Assembly (NCBI GenBank): GCA_900543105.1
Contig: UQQA01000152.1
Span: 1 to 5,099 of the forward strand
Reading direction: 5' to 3'
Source of the DNA: an uncultured Ruminococcus sp.
GTDB taxonomy: Bacteria > Bacillota > Clostridia > Oscillospirales > Ruminococcaceae
DNA: 5,099 bases
Under the pieces are notes generated by a model, which worked only from the letters and a program-made list of their open reading frames with translations, ran no database searches and was not told the DNA's origin. Shown here piece by piece: positions 1-5,099 of the stretch. Numbering within the stretch: the stretch's first letter is position 1; the number at the start of each line of letters is the position of its first letter. The position numbers were made by a program, and so were the translations under genes.

Positions 1-29
1 ATTATAGCATATTTTTCTGCAAAGTAAAA
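1..29 (-). promoter_or_regulatory. Possible extended -10 promoter reading off the left edge
   Basis: On the minus strand positions 9 to 1 read TGCTATAAT, a perfect -10 with the TG extension. The -35 is poor: TTTTAC (29-24) at 17 bp or TTTACT at 16 bp spacing. It lies just downstream of the GH74 gene's terminator, so it could start a further minus-strand gene outside the window. An AT-rich stretch can produce such a match by chance and the gene it would serve is not visible. Confidence 0.3.
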
Positions 30-50
30 GACATTTCACTGTTTTTTCAT

Positions 51-79
51 AAAAAAGAACAGCAGATGCCCTGCTGTTC
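51..79 (-). terminator. Rho-independent terminator of the GH74 gene
   Basis: A perfect 9-bp inverted repeat, GAACAGCAG / CTGCTGTTC, flanks a 5-nt loop (66-70). In the minus-strand transcript it is followed at once by six U residues (56-51). It begins 7 nt after the stop codon of the GH74 gene, so it should end that transcript. The plus-strand side has no comparable T tract, so it is probably unidirectional. Confidence 0.92.
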
Positions 80-86
80 AATGGAT

Positions 87-2318
87 TTACTTTTCGTTTT
101 TATCGAAATAAGCGATTCCAAGTCCGACTGTACTCATATAGCATCTGCCGTAAACATTCATATCGCCGCTTACAAATACGCCGTTGCCCGTTCCGCCGAA
201 GTTGTGGAGGTCATCATTGATACGCACCCACGTTGCGCCATTGTCCTCGGACATATATACACCCTTTACATCGGTATCCTTTGGCGTACCGTAGATGTAG
301 ATAACATACGGGTCGCCGTCATTCTTTGCCTTGCCAAGTCCGACTGCTTCGCAATATTTGATGCCGTCAACGAGTGCTACATTCTCGCCGTGGTTTGTTG
401 CCTTATAAAGTCCTGCACCGCCGGGAATATAGAAAGTTCCCTCTTCGGACGGATCAGCACATAATCTGGAGAAGCTTGGGCTTACAACAGGCATTCTCGA
501 GAATGTCTTTCCGCCGTCGGAGCTTAAGAAAACTGCACCGTTTCCGCATGCATAGACATAATTGCTGTTGTTCGGGTCACCGAGAAAGTAAACATTTTTG
601 CCCGTGATACCCTCGCACTTTGTCCATGTCTGTCCGAAATCCTCGGTATAATATGCACCGAAACTGTTTGATGCACTCCAGAAAAGGCGTGAGCCATCAG
701 CCGTGAAGCCCAGCTTTCCACGGTAAAGTATCTTGCCTTCTTCGGGAGAATTTGTAATACTGTTCCATGTTTCGCCGCCGTCAGTGCTGTAGATAAGTGC
801 CATTTCGGATTCACTTCCGCCGACCTTTGCCCAGTAATCTCTGTTCCGGTATGCGATAGCAATGCTTGTGCATGAACCGATCTGTCCCTTGTGACGCTCG
901 GCAGGTTCTTTTATGTCGTTGTGTACAAAACCGTCATAGTCGCCGATAGCGGAAACGAGCGGATAACCCTCCATAGTAACGATATCCTCGGGAACGACTT
1001 CCTCGATGCCCTTTGCATTGAAATAGAATGCAGGGTGCTCGTCCCAGATATTATCGCAGGCAAAAATACCGTTGCCCGAAGTTACCATAATTTCATTTGT
1101 GTTGAATGGATTTATTTCAAGTGAACAGCACCAATGAATTGCATAATCAGCGATCCAAGGGATCCCACCGTCGCTCATTGTCATATCCTCGATGACATTC
1201 TTCCAGTTCTTGCCACCGTCAGTTGATACAAAGAACGAGTCACCGAAAGCACCGTTTGGCTGCTCATTCCAGTTGTTGGTTGAAACAGTTACGAGCTTGT
1301 TATCATCTGTCGGGTCGATAACGATATCACCGATAGAAACACTCATAGGCGAGATATCTTCAACAGAACCGTCAGTATTATATCTCCAGAGTGCGCCTGC
1401 GCCTGCGTTCCAAGGTCCTTCTTTTGTGGCATAACCAACATAAAGATTGCCCTTTGAGTCAAGCTTCATTCTCTGAGGCATAAGCTTTGTGTTGCCGTCC
1501 TTGATTGGTTCCCAGCTTGCGCCGCCGTCCTCGGAAACGAAGATATTATCGTCACCGTTTCTCGAAACGGATGCATATATCTTCTGTGAAGCACCGTCTT
1601 TGTCCGATGAAGGGTCAAAAACGATACCGTTTATGCCGTTGCTGTTGGTTGTCGAAGTTACGGGGAAGCTTGCTACCTGTTCCCAAGTGCTGCCGCCGTC
1701 TGTGCTTTTGAGCATACCGCCCGTTCTTCCGCCCACAAAGATGATGCTGCCGTTGTTGGGGTCAACAGCTATTCTTTCACCGTTGCCTCTGCCCATGCCG
1801 TTGCCGTGAGCCTTTATTTTGTCGGTGACATCAACAACTGTGAATGTTTCGCCGTAATTATCGGAAATAAGGATAGCCGTCTTTCCACCGCTGAAATACT
1901 CTGTTCCTGCGAGAAGATAAAGCTTTGAAGCATCGTTAGGGTCAACCGCAAGTCCGTCTATTCCGAGCAAACCCTTGTCCTCGTCCGTTACCCAATAGCT
2001 GAGCGACTTCCACTGCTGTGCAGCCTCGTCCCAACGGTAAGCGCCACCGACATCTGTACGGGCATAGTAAACATTCTCCTCACAAGTGCTGAAAACACCG
2101 GTAACGAATCCGCCGCCGCCAATTTCCACCTGACCGTAGCTCCAGTCGGTATTGATGACAGCCTGCGCGGAATCAGTATCCGTTGCATTTGCAGCAGCAG
2201 ATGTCGTTTCGGCGTTATCTGAAGTTTTATTGTCTGAACAACCCGTCAGAACGCCGAGCATCATGCACAAGCAGACAGCTGCCGCTCCTATCTTTTTTAT
2301 CGTGCTGTGATTTTTCAT
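87..2318 (-). CDS. GH74 family xyloglucanase-like glycoside hydrolase, lipoprotein
   Basis: This 743-residue secreted lipoprotein is a probable xyloglucan-cleaving endo-beta-1,4-glucanase of family GH74 acting at the cell surface. Residues 1-27 form a lipoprotein signal: basic MKNHSTIKK, a hydrophobic core and lipobox LTGC with acylated Cys27. A Ser/Thr/Asn/Asp-rich linker runs to about residue 55. The rest is a GH74 twin beta-propeller, opening with WSYGQVEIGGGGF (59-71). Eight Asp-box (BNR) motifs lie at about 152, 205, 262, 365, 511, 558, 599 and 690. Asp89 in YARTDVGGAYRW and Asp460 in SAIGDYDGF align with the catalytic pair known from Geotrichum OXG-RCBH (D35/D465). No dockerin or carbohydrate-binding module follows. 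The segment between Asp-box 4 and HWCCSLEINPF (395-405) is only about 24 residues, leaving little room for the exo-loop of OXG-RCBH, so endo action is inferred. The start at 2318 is chosen because it has a GAAAGGA site and begins the signal peptide; the in-frame ATG at 2375 lies upstream of the -10 box. Exact substrate is untested. Confidence 0.93.
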   Translation of the reverse strand: MKNHSTIKKIGAAAVCLCMMLGVLTGCSDNKTSDNAETTSAAANATDTDSAQAVINTDWSYGQVEIGGGGFVTGVFSTCEENVYYARTDVGGAYRWDEAAQQWKSLSYWVTDEDKGLLGIDGLAVDPNDASKLYLLAGTEYFSGGKTAILISDNYGETFTVVDVTDKIKAHGNGMGRGNGERIAVDPNNGSIIFVGGRTGGMLKSTDGGSTWEQVASFPVTSTTNSNGINGIVFDPSSDKDGASQKIYASVSRNGDDNIFVSEDGGASWEPIKDGNTKLMPQRMKLDSKGNLYVGYATKEGPWNAGAGALWRYNTDGSVEDISPMSVSIGDIVIDPTDDNKLVTVSTNNWNEQPNGAFGDSFFVSTDGGKNWKNVIEDMTMSDGGIPWIADYAIHWCCSLEINPFNTNEIMVTSGNGIFACDNIWDEHPAFYFNAKGIEEVVPEDIVTMEGYPLVSAIGDYDGFVHNDIKEPAERHKGQIGSCTSIAIAYRNRDYWAKVGGSESEMALIYSTDGGETWNSITNSPEEGKILYRGKLGFTADGSRLFWSASNSFGAYYTEDFGQTWTKCEGITGKNVYFLGDPNNSNYVYACGNGAVFLSSDGGKTFSRMPVVSPSFSRLCADPSEEGTFYIPGGAGLYKATNHGENVALVDGIKYCEAVGLGKAKNDGDPYVIYIYGTPKDTDVKGVYMSEDNGATWVRINDDLHNFGGTGNGVFVSGDMNVYGRCYMSTVGLGIAYFDKNEK

Positions 2319-2326
2319 TTTATCGA

Positions 2327-2333
2327 TCCTTTC
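2327..2333 (-). promoter_or_regulatory. Ribosome binding site of the GH74 gene
   Basis: GAAAGGA on the minus strand sits 8 nt before the ATG at 2318. It fixes the start of the lipoprotein at MKNHS rather than at the upstream in-frame ATG at 2375. Confidence 0.85.
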
Positions 2334-2339
2334 GTATTG

Positions 2340-2354
2340 AGAAATCGTTTTCAA
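2340..2354 (-). promoter_or_regulatory. cre-like / LacI-family operator
   Basis: The minus strand reads TTGAAAACGATTTCT. It fits every position of the degenerate cre consensus WTGNAANCGNWNNCW bound by CcpA, and misses only the last base of TGWNANCGNTNWCA. Its core, GAAA-aCGa-TTTC, is an inverted repeat about CG, as in LacI-family operators generally. It lies at roughly +3 to +17 from the predicted transcription start, a position where a bound repressor blocks initiation or early elongation. Carbon catabolite repression of the GH74 gene is the simplest reading. A dedicated LacI-type sugar regulator would use a similar site. Confidence 0.65.
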
Positions 2355-2363
2355 GTTATAATG

Positions 2364-2392
2364 ATTATACAGCACTCAAAACAAAATGTCAA
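2364..2392 (-). promoter_or_regulatory. Consensus sigma-A promoter of the GH74 gene
   Basis: The minus strand carries TTGACA (2392-2387), a 17-bp spacer and TATAAT (2369-2364), a perfect match to the vegetative consensus in both hexamers and spacing. Transcription should start near 2357, giving a leader of about 39 nt that holds the cre-like operator and the ribosome binding site. So strong a promoter suggests that control is imposed by repression. Confidence 0.92.
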
Positions 2393-2442
2393 TATATTTC
2401 TTGCAAATTAACCAAATTTACATAAATCACTAAAATTATTCC

Positions 2443-3621
2443 TTAATTTTTTTTGGCAAGTATCTCCTGCGTGACCCCAATATCGCTTTCAAGACAATAT
2501 TTTACCGTTACGACTAATTTATCTTCATTTTCGGAAAATTCGCTCTCCTTGCCTACAACGGTTATATCTTTATTTATGAGAAAATTTTTCTCATAAACCG
2601 ATATCTTGCTTTCAAGTATGATCTTTGCCTGTTCGGGCGAATATTCTATTTCATCAATAGTATATGGCTTCAAATCCGCTTCTACAATTCCGACAGGAAG
2701 CTCCAGACCGAAAAGCCGGGCATACTTTATTTCTTCGCTGTACTCATATTCAAACTTTTCTTCCTTGTTCAAATACAAAGGTATTTTCAGCCCGAAAAGA
2801 TAGAGTGACTTTTTCATTTTCTCCGTACCGTAGTTGATAACACTATCGACATACGGCTGTTCAAACGTCACCTCACGGTCATACCTGCCGATTATCTCGC
2901 CCATTGCGTGAACAAAATAGTCGTGGTCAAGCTTTCCGTCTATCGTTCCGCTGATAAGGATATCGCCCTTCCGAACGCCGTCATAAAGCATCGGAACGAG
3001 CATACCGAGATGAACGTTCCGTATGTCAACTATCTGCGCATCGCAGGCGGCAACAACATTGCAGGGCGTTGATATCGGTATCATCTCAGGTTTTTCCGTA
3101 AGTTCGCTTATATCCACAAGTATCCTGCACCCCGATGAGCGTATCCCTATCCAGCTGAATGAATCAAAAGCGGTGATTATCCTCTGCTCCGAATCGCGAA
3201 GATCAAGCGACGGGATAAATGCACCTATTTTTATCCCATAATCGGCAAGAATACTCTTCACACGCTCGTCCGAAATACTTTCATTACCGTAGACTTCTAT
3301 TCTTAATACCGTATTTGATAAGTAAAAAACAAGCATCAGAGCCGTCAGCAATCCTGCCGCTAAACCAAGCCTTTTTTTATATCTTTGAACTGTAAATGCA
3401 ATCCCCTTTTTATCAAGCTGCTCGAACTGTGCTTTATTATCCTCGGCAAAAGCTTTTAGCTCGTCAAGGTCATACCAGTCGACAATTCCCGTGATAAATT
3501 TTCCGTTCTCTATTCTTATATCCTTTACAGCAAAACCCGTTGCGCGAAGCTTGTTTACGATATCACCGCAGTCTGCCGCAAATAATCTGAAATATACACT
3601 TCCAAGCAATTTATTTCTCAT
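2443..3621 (-). CDS. yqfD: Sporulation protein YqfD
   Basis: This 392-residue membrane-anchored sporulation protein of the YqfD family is close to the B. subtilis protein in length (about 400 residues). In Bacillus the gene belongs to the sigma-E (mother-cell) regulon; its biochemical role is not established. An N-terminal domain (1-80) is followed by a basic stretch (KKRLG) and one membrane segment at about 85-106. A large domain then carries the family's recognisable landmarks: SWIGI (156-160), YDGVRKGDILISG (213-225) and AMGEIIGR (239-246). The gene follows yqfC by 36 nt, the usual operon order. The ATG at 3621 is the only ATG after an in-frame stop at 3636-3634, and its N-terminus matches the family. 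It lacks a well-spaced linear ribosome binding site: GGAGG lies 27 nt upstream with a small hairpin between. No rho-independent terminator follows; the downstream neighbour here is the GH74 gene rather than phoH as in Bacillus. Confidence 0.95.
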   Translation of the reverse strand: MRNKLLGSVYFRLFAADCGDIVNKLRATGFAVKDIRIENGKFITGIVDWYDLDELKAFAEDNKAQFEQLDKKGIAFTVQRYKKRLGLAAGLLTALMLVFYLSNTVLRIEVYGNESISDERVKSILADYGIKIGAFIPSLDLRDSEQRIITAFDSFSWIGIRSSGCRILVDISELTEKPEMIPISTPCNVVAACDAQIVDIRNVHLGMLVPMLYDGVRKGDILISGTIDGKLDHDYFVHAMGEIIGRYDREVTFEQPYVDSVINYGTEKMKKSLYLFGLKIPLYLNKEEKFEYEYSEEIKYARLFGLELPVGIVEADLKPYTIDEIEYSPEQAKIILESKISVYEKNFLINKDITVVGKESEFSENEDKLVVTVKYCLESDIGVTQEILAKKN

Positions 3622-3628
3622 AAGAATA

Positions 3629-3657
3629 TGCGCCTAAAAAAGCGCAGTCCTCCCCTC
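3629..3657 (-). promoter_or_regulatory. yqfD translation initiation region: Shine-Dalgarno plus hairpin
   Basis: Directly after the yqfC stop codon the minus strand reads GAGGGGAGGA (3657-3648), with a full GGAGG at 3653-3649. That core is 27 nt from the yqfD ATG, too far for normal initiation. Between them lies a 5-bp inverted repeat, TGCGC (3646-3642) and GCGCA (3633-3629), with an 8-nt U-rich loop. If it folds, the 18 nt are looped out and the effective spacing becomes 9 nt. A weaker AGG at 3635-3633, 11 nt from the ATG, is the alternative and would be partly occluded by the stem. Confidence 0.5.
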
Positions 3658-3927
3658 TTATTCAAATTCTATCGAAGAAATTTTTCCGTCAATAACTACT
3701 CCTGCCGTGTTAAAATCGGATATCCGCAGTTCTTCGCCCCATACCTGAAGCGTGACAGTCGATGTTTTCAGACGAACGTAAACATCATTAAGTTCGATTA
3801 TTCGCTTGCAGTTCTCGATTTCAAGGTGTGTATTATCGGTGAGATTCATATATGTATTAAGATAAAGCCGCTTTTTTATAAACTTTGCCGTAAGCGAGCT
3901 GTACATTTTTTTCGCTTTTACAAGCAC
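3658..3927 (-). CDS. yqfC: Sporulation protein YqfC (YabP/YqfC family)
   Basis: This 89-residue small sporulation protein of the YabP/YqfC family is about the size of B. subtilis YqfC (93 residues). There it is expressed in the mother cell under sigma-E; its molecular function is unknown. A short basic N-terminus (to about 22) precedes a compact beta-rich domain. The domain shows the family pattern of alternating hydrophobic strands: HLEIENCKRI (34-43), VYVRLKT (49-55), LQVWGEELRI (60-69) and the C-terminal VIDGKISSIEF (78-88). No signal peptide or membrane segment is visible, so it is probably cytoplasmic or peripheral on the forespore envelope. The GTG at 3927 is chosen because GGAGG lies 8 nt upstream; the ATG at 3934-3932 is out of frame, and an internal in-frame ATG at 3906 lacks such a site. 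The gene leads the yqfC-yqfD operon and is divergent from ylbJ. Confidence 0.93.
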   Translation of the reverse strand: MLVKAKKMYSSLTAKFIKKRLYLNTYMNLTDNTHLEIENCKRIIELNDVYVRLKTSTVTLQVWGEELRISDFNTAGVVIDGKISSIEFE

Positions 3928-3935
3928 TGCACATT

Positions 3936-3940
3936 CCTCC
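3936..3940 (-). promoter_or_regulatory. Ribosome binding site of yqfC
   Basis: GGAGG on the minus strand lies 8 nt before the GTG at 3927. It decides the GTG start, since the nearer ATG at 3934-3932 is in another frame and almost abuts the site. Confidence 0.85.
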
Positions 3941-3959
3941 GAATCACTTGTCTTTCTAA

Positions 3960-3988
3960 ATTATATTAACGTAAAAACGCACATATAC
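3960..3988 (-). promoter_or_regulatory. Candidate sigma-E promoter of yqfC-yqfD
   Basis: On the minus strand GTATATG (3988-3982), a 14-bp spacer and AATATAAT (3967-3960) match the B. subtilis sigma-E pattern KMATATT / CATACAHT at 5 of 7 and 6 of 8 positions. Transcription would start near 3953, giving a leader of about 25 nt that includes the GGAGG site. The TATAAT at 3965-3960 could instead be a sigma-A -10, but at 17 bp its -35 would be GTATAT, a poor match. The sigma-E reading also rests on known control of yqfCD in Bacillus. Confidence 0.45.
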
Positions 3989-3989
3989 T
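3961..3989 (+). promoter_or_regulatory. Candidate sigma-E promoter of ylbJ
   Basis: TTATATT (3961-3967), a 14-bp spacer and CATATACT (3982-3989) match the sigma-E consensus KMATATT / CATACAHT at 6 of 7 and 7 of 8 positions with normal spacing. Transcription would start near 3996, about 40 nt before the ylbJ ATG. B. subtilis ylbJ is a sigma-E gene, which supports the assignment. Confidence 0.65.
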
Positions 3990-4019
3990 TTTTTAACGGA
4001 ACGTTTTCCAAAAACAGCG

Positions 4020-4025
4020 AAAGGA
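4020..4025 (+). promoter_or_regulatory. Ribosome binding site of ylbJ
   Basis: AAAGGA lies 9 nt before the ATG at 4035. An in-frame GTG at 4029 is only 3 nt from it, too close, so the ATG is preferred. Confidence 0.75.
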
Positions 4026-4034
4026 CTTGTGAAG

Positions 4035-5099
4035 ATGAAAAAATTATCGGGAATAGCTATCGCCGCTGCCGTAATAGCATACTCGGCGGCTCTGCTGTAT
4101 TTCAATAAAGCGGTTACTGAGGGCGTTATATCGTCAATAAGAGTGTGCGTGAATGTTATCATTCCGTCACTTTTTCCGTTTATGACAGCCTCGGGGATAA
4201 TCATTTCCTCGGGACTTTACTATAAATTAAGCTTGCCGTTTTCACCTGTTTCAAGATATGTTTTTCATCTTAGGGCAGATCTCTTTTCAATATTTCTCAT
4301 AAGCTCGGTCGGAGGTTATCCCGTTGGTGCAAAACTGCTTATGAACTTATACGAAAGCGGAAATATCGATAAAAAAACAGCTGAAAAAATGCTTGGATTC
4401 TGCTATATGGGCGGTCCTGCTTTTTTCATAGGAGCGGCAGGAATGAAAATATATAACAGCACCTCTGTAGGAATGATCATATTTGCAAGTGTATTCATTG
4501 CAAATATGACTGCAATGTTTTTGTGCGGTCTGCGTTCGCCAATACCACACAAAAATATACACGGACGGCGGCTTATTTTCACGCTCAATGACTTTCTTTC
4601 ATCGATAAATTCCGGCGGTATCGGAATCGCTAAAATATGTGCTGCGATCGTGTTTTTTGCTTCACTGCTCGCCGTGCTTGATGCTTCTGGATTAATTGAT
4701 TTCTTTTCGGAGTCAATTTCCTCCATAACAAACATTTCCCCTGAAATATGCAGAATATTGCTCCGTTCAATGCTTGAAATAAGCAACATTTCCGCCCTAC
4801 CGTCCGATATTTCCTTTCTGCCGATCGTTACCGCACTGCTTTCTTTCGGTGGGCTTTGTGTGATCTTTCAGGTAGAGGGTATCATTGAAAATAAATTGTC
4901 TACCTATAATTTCTTAATAAGTCGCATTGTAACAATGATTTTGTCATATTTTTGCTGTAAAATATTAATAATAGCATTTGACATTTCAAATTATACACAA
5001 GTTTCTGCTTTGAGCGGAGAACCGGTTCGGCAAAACTCACCAATTCCAAGTCTATTTTTGTTAATTATGACAATTTTATTATTATCAAAAAATTTTATA
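4035..5099 (+). CDS. ylbJ: Sporulation integral membrane protein YlbJ/SpoVV (3' end outside window)
   Basis: This polytopic membrane protein of the YlbJ (SpoVV) family carries the nucleoside-recognition/Gate-type fold. In B. subtilis SpoVV is made in the mother cell and is needed to move dipicolinic acid across the outer forespore membrane for storage in the spore core. The frame is open for 355 codons from the ATG to the window edge with no stop; B. subtilis YlbJ has about 408 residues, so only the C-terminal end is missing. Family landmarks are VIIPSLFPFM (41-50), SSVGGYPVGAKLL (90-102), CYMGGPAFFIGAAG (123-136), LEISNISALPSD (247-258) and ALLSFGGLCVIFQV (267-280). Hydrophobic segments lie near 4-22, 42-62, 83-97, 144-166, 197-220, 262-280, 292-315 and 338-351. 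The start has AAAGGA 9 nt upstream. It is divergent from yqfC across 107 bp with a sigma-E-like promoter. The last part is more AT-rich than the GH74 gene. Confidence 0.94.
   Translation, partial: MKKLSGIAIAAAVIAYSAALLYFNKAVTEGVISSIRVCVNVIIPSLFPFMTASGIIISSGLYYKLSLPFSPVSRYVFHLRADLFSIFLISSVGGYPVGAKLLMNLYESGNIDKKTAEKMLGFCYMGGPAFFIGAAGMKIYNSTSVGMIIFASVFIANMTAMFLCGLRSPIPHKNIHGRRLIFTLNDFLSSINSGGIGIAKICAAIVFFASLLAVLDASGLIDFFSESISSITNISPEICRILLRSMLEISNISALPSDISFLPIVTALLSFGGLCVIFQVEGIIENKLSTYNFLISRIVTMILSYFCCKILIIAFDISNYTQVSALSGEPVRQNSPIPSLFLLIMTILLLSKNFI

Noticed and set aside
66..2188. Several open frames of 66-132 codons on both strands within 66-2188
   Set aside because: They overlap the GH74 gene in other frames, lack convincing ribosome binding sites and recognisable domains, and arise from its GC-biased codons. 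The one beginning at 66 starts within the terminator loop.
2319..2375. Upstream in-frame ATG at 2375 as the start of the GH74 protein
   Set aside because: It lies upstream of the -10 box, and the extra 19 residues would put a charged segment ahead of a clean lipoprotein signal peptide that has its own ribosome binding site.
2405..2419. Inverted repeat AAATT/AATTT after yqfD as a possible terminator
   Set aside because: The 5-bp stem contains no G or C and is not followed by a clean U tract, so it would be too weak.
2606..3969. Open frames on the plus strand antisense to yqfD and yqfC
   Set aside because: They lie opposite clear YqfD and YqfC reading frames, and their translations show no family features or start signals.
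3995..4009. Small inverted repeats (AACG-GAA-CGTT and GGAA-CGTT-TTCC) in the ylbJ leader, considered as an operator or cre site
   Set aside because: The arms are only 4 bp, the two repeats are mutually exclusive, and the cre spacing is off by one base. Chance is likely.
3956..4789. Minus-strand frames of 71-128 codons opposite ylbJ
   Set aside because: The plus-strand frame is open over the whole stretch and carries YlbJ family motifs, so these are antisense shadows.

Overview
The window looks like chromosome from an anaerobic, plant-fibre-degrading, endospore-forming Firmicute of class Clostridia, most likely an Oscillospiraceae/Ruminococcus-type bacterium. The evidence is moderate-to-low GC, strong GGAGG-type ribosome binding sites, three sporulation genes of the Bacillus/Clostridium sigma-E type, and a lipoprotein-anchored GH74 glycoside hydrolase with the Ser/Thr/Asn/Asp-rich linker common on secreted proteins of these bacteria. 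The genus is an inference from style.

Left half (about 1-2400), minus strand: a self-contained gene for a surface-anchored xyloglucanase-like GH74 lipoprotein. It has its own perfect-consensus vegetative promoter (TTGACA, 17 bp, TATAAT). A LacI/CcpA-type operator that fits the degenerate cre consensus lies just downstream of the predicted transcription start. A GAAAGGA ribosome binding site follows, and the gene ends in a textbook rho-independent terminator. The layout suggests a carbon-regulated single-gene unit for attacking xyloglucan at the cell surface.

Right half (about 2440-5099): a divergent sporulation locus. On the minus strand, yqfC (GTG start) and yqfD form a two-gene operon. On the plus strand, ylbJ (spoVV) starts 107 bp away from yqfC and runs off the right edge without a stop. 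The short divergent spacer holds sigma-E-like promoter elements in both directions. The two predicted promoters are laid exactly on top of each other: they share one 14-bp spacer, and each one's -35 overlaps the other's -10. This would switch on the three mother-cell genes together.

I see no mobile elements, CRISPR arrays, RNA genes or clearly novel multi-gene system. The observations most worth checking are the mirrored sigma-E promoter pair, the hairpin between the strong Shine-Dalgarno and start codon of yqfD, and the cre-like operator of the GH74 gene. The remaining non-coding stretches are all under about 125 bp.
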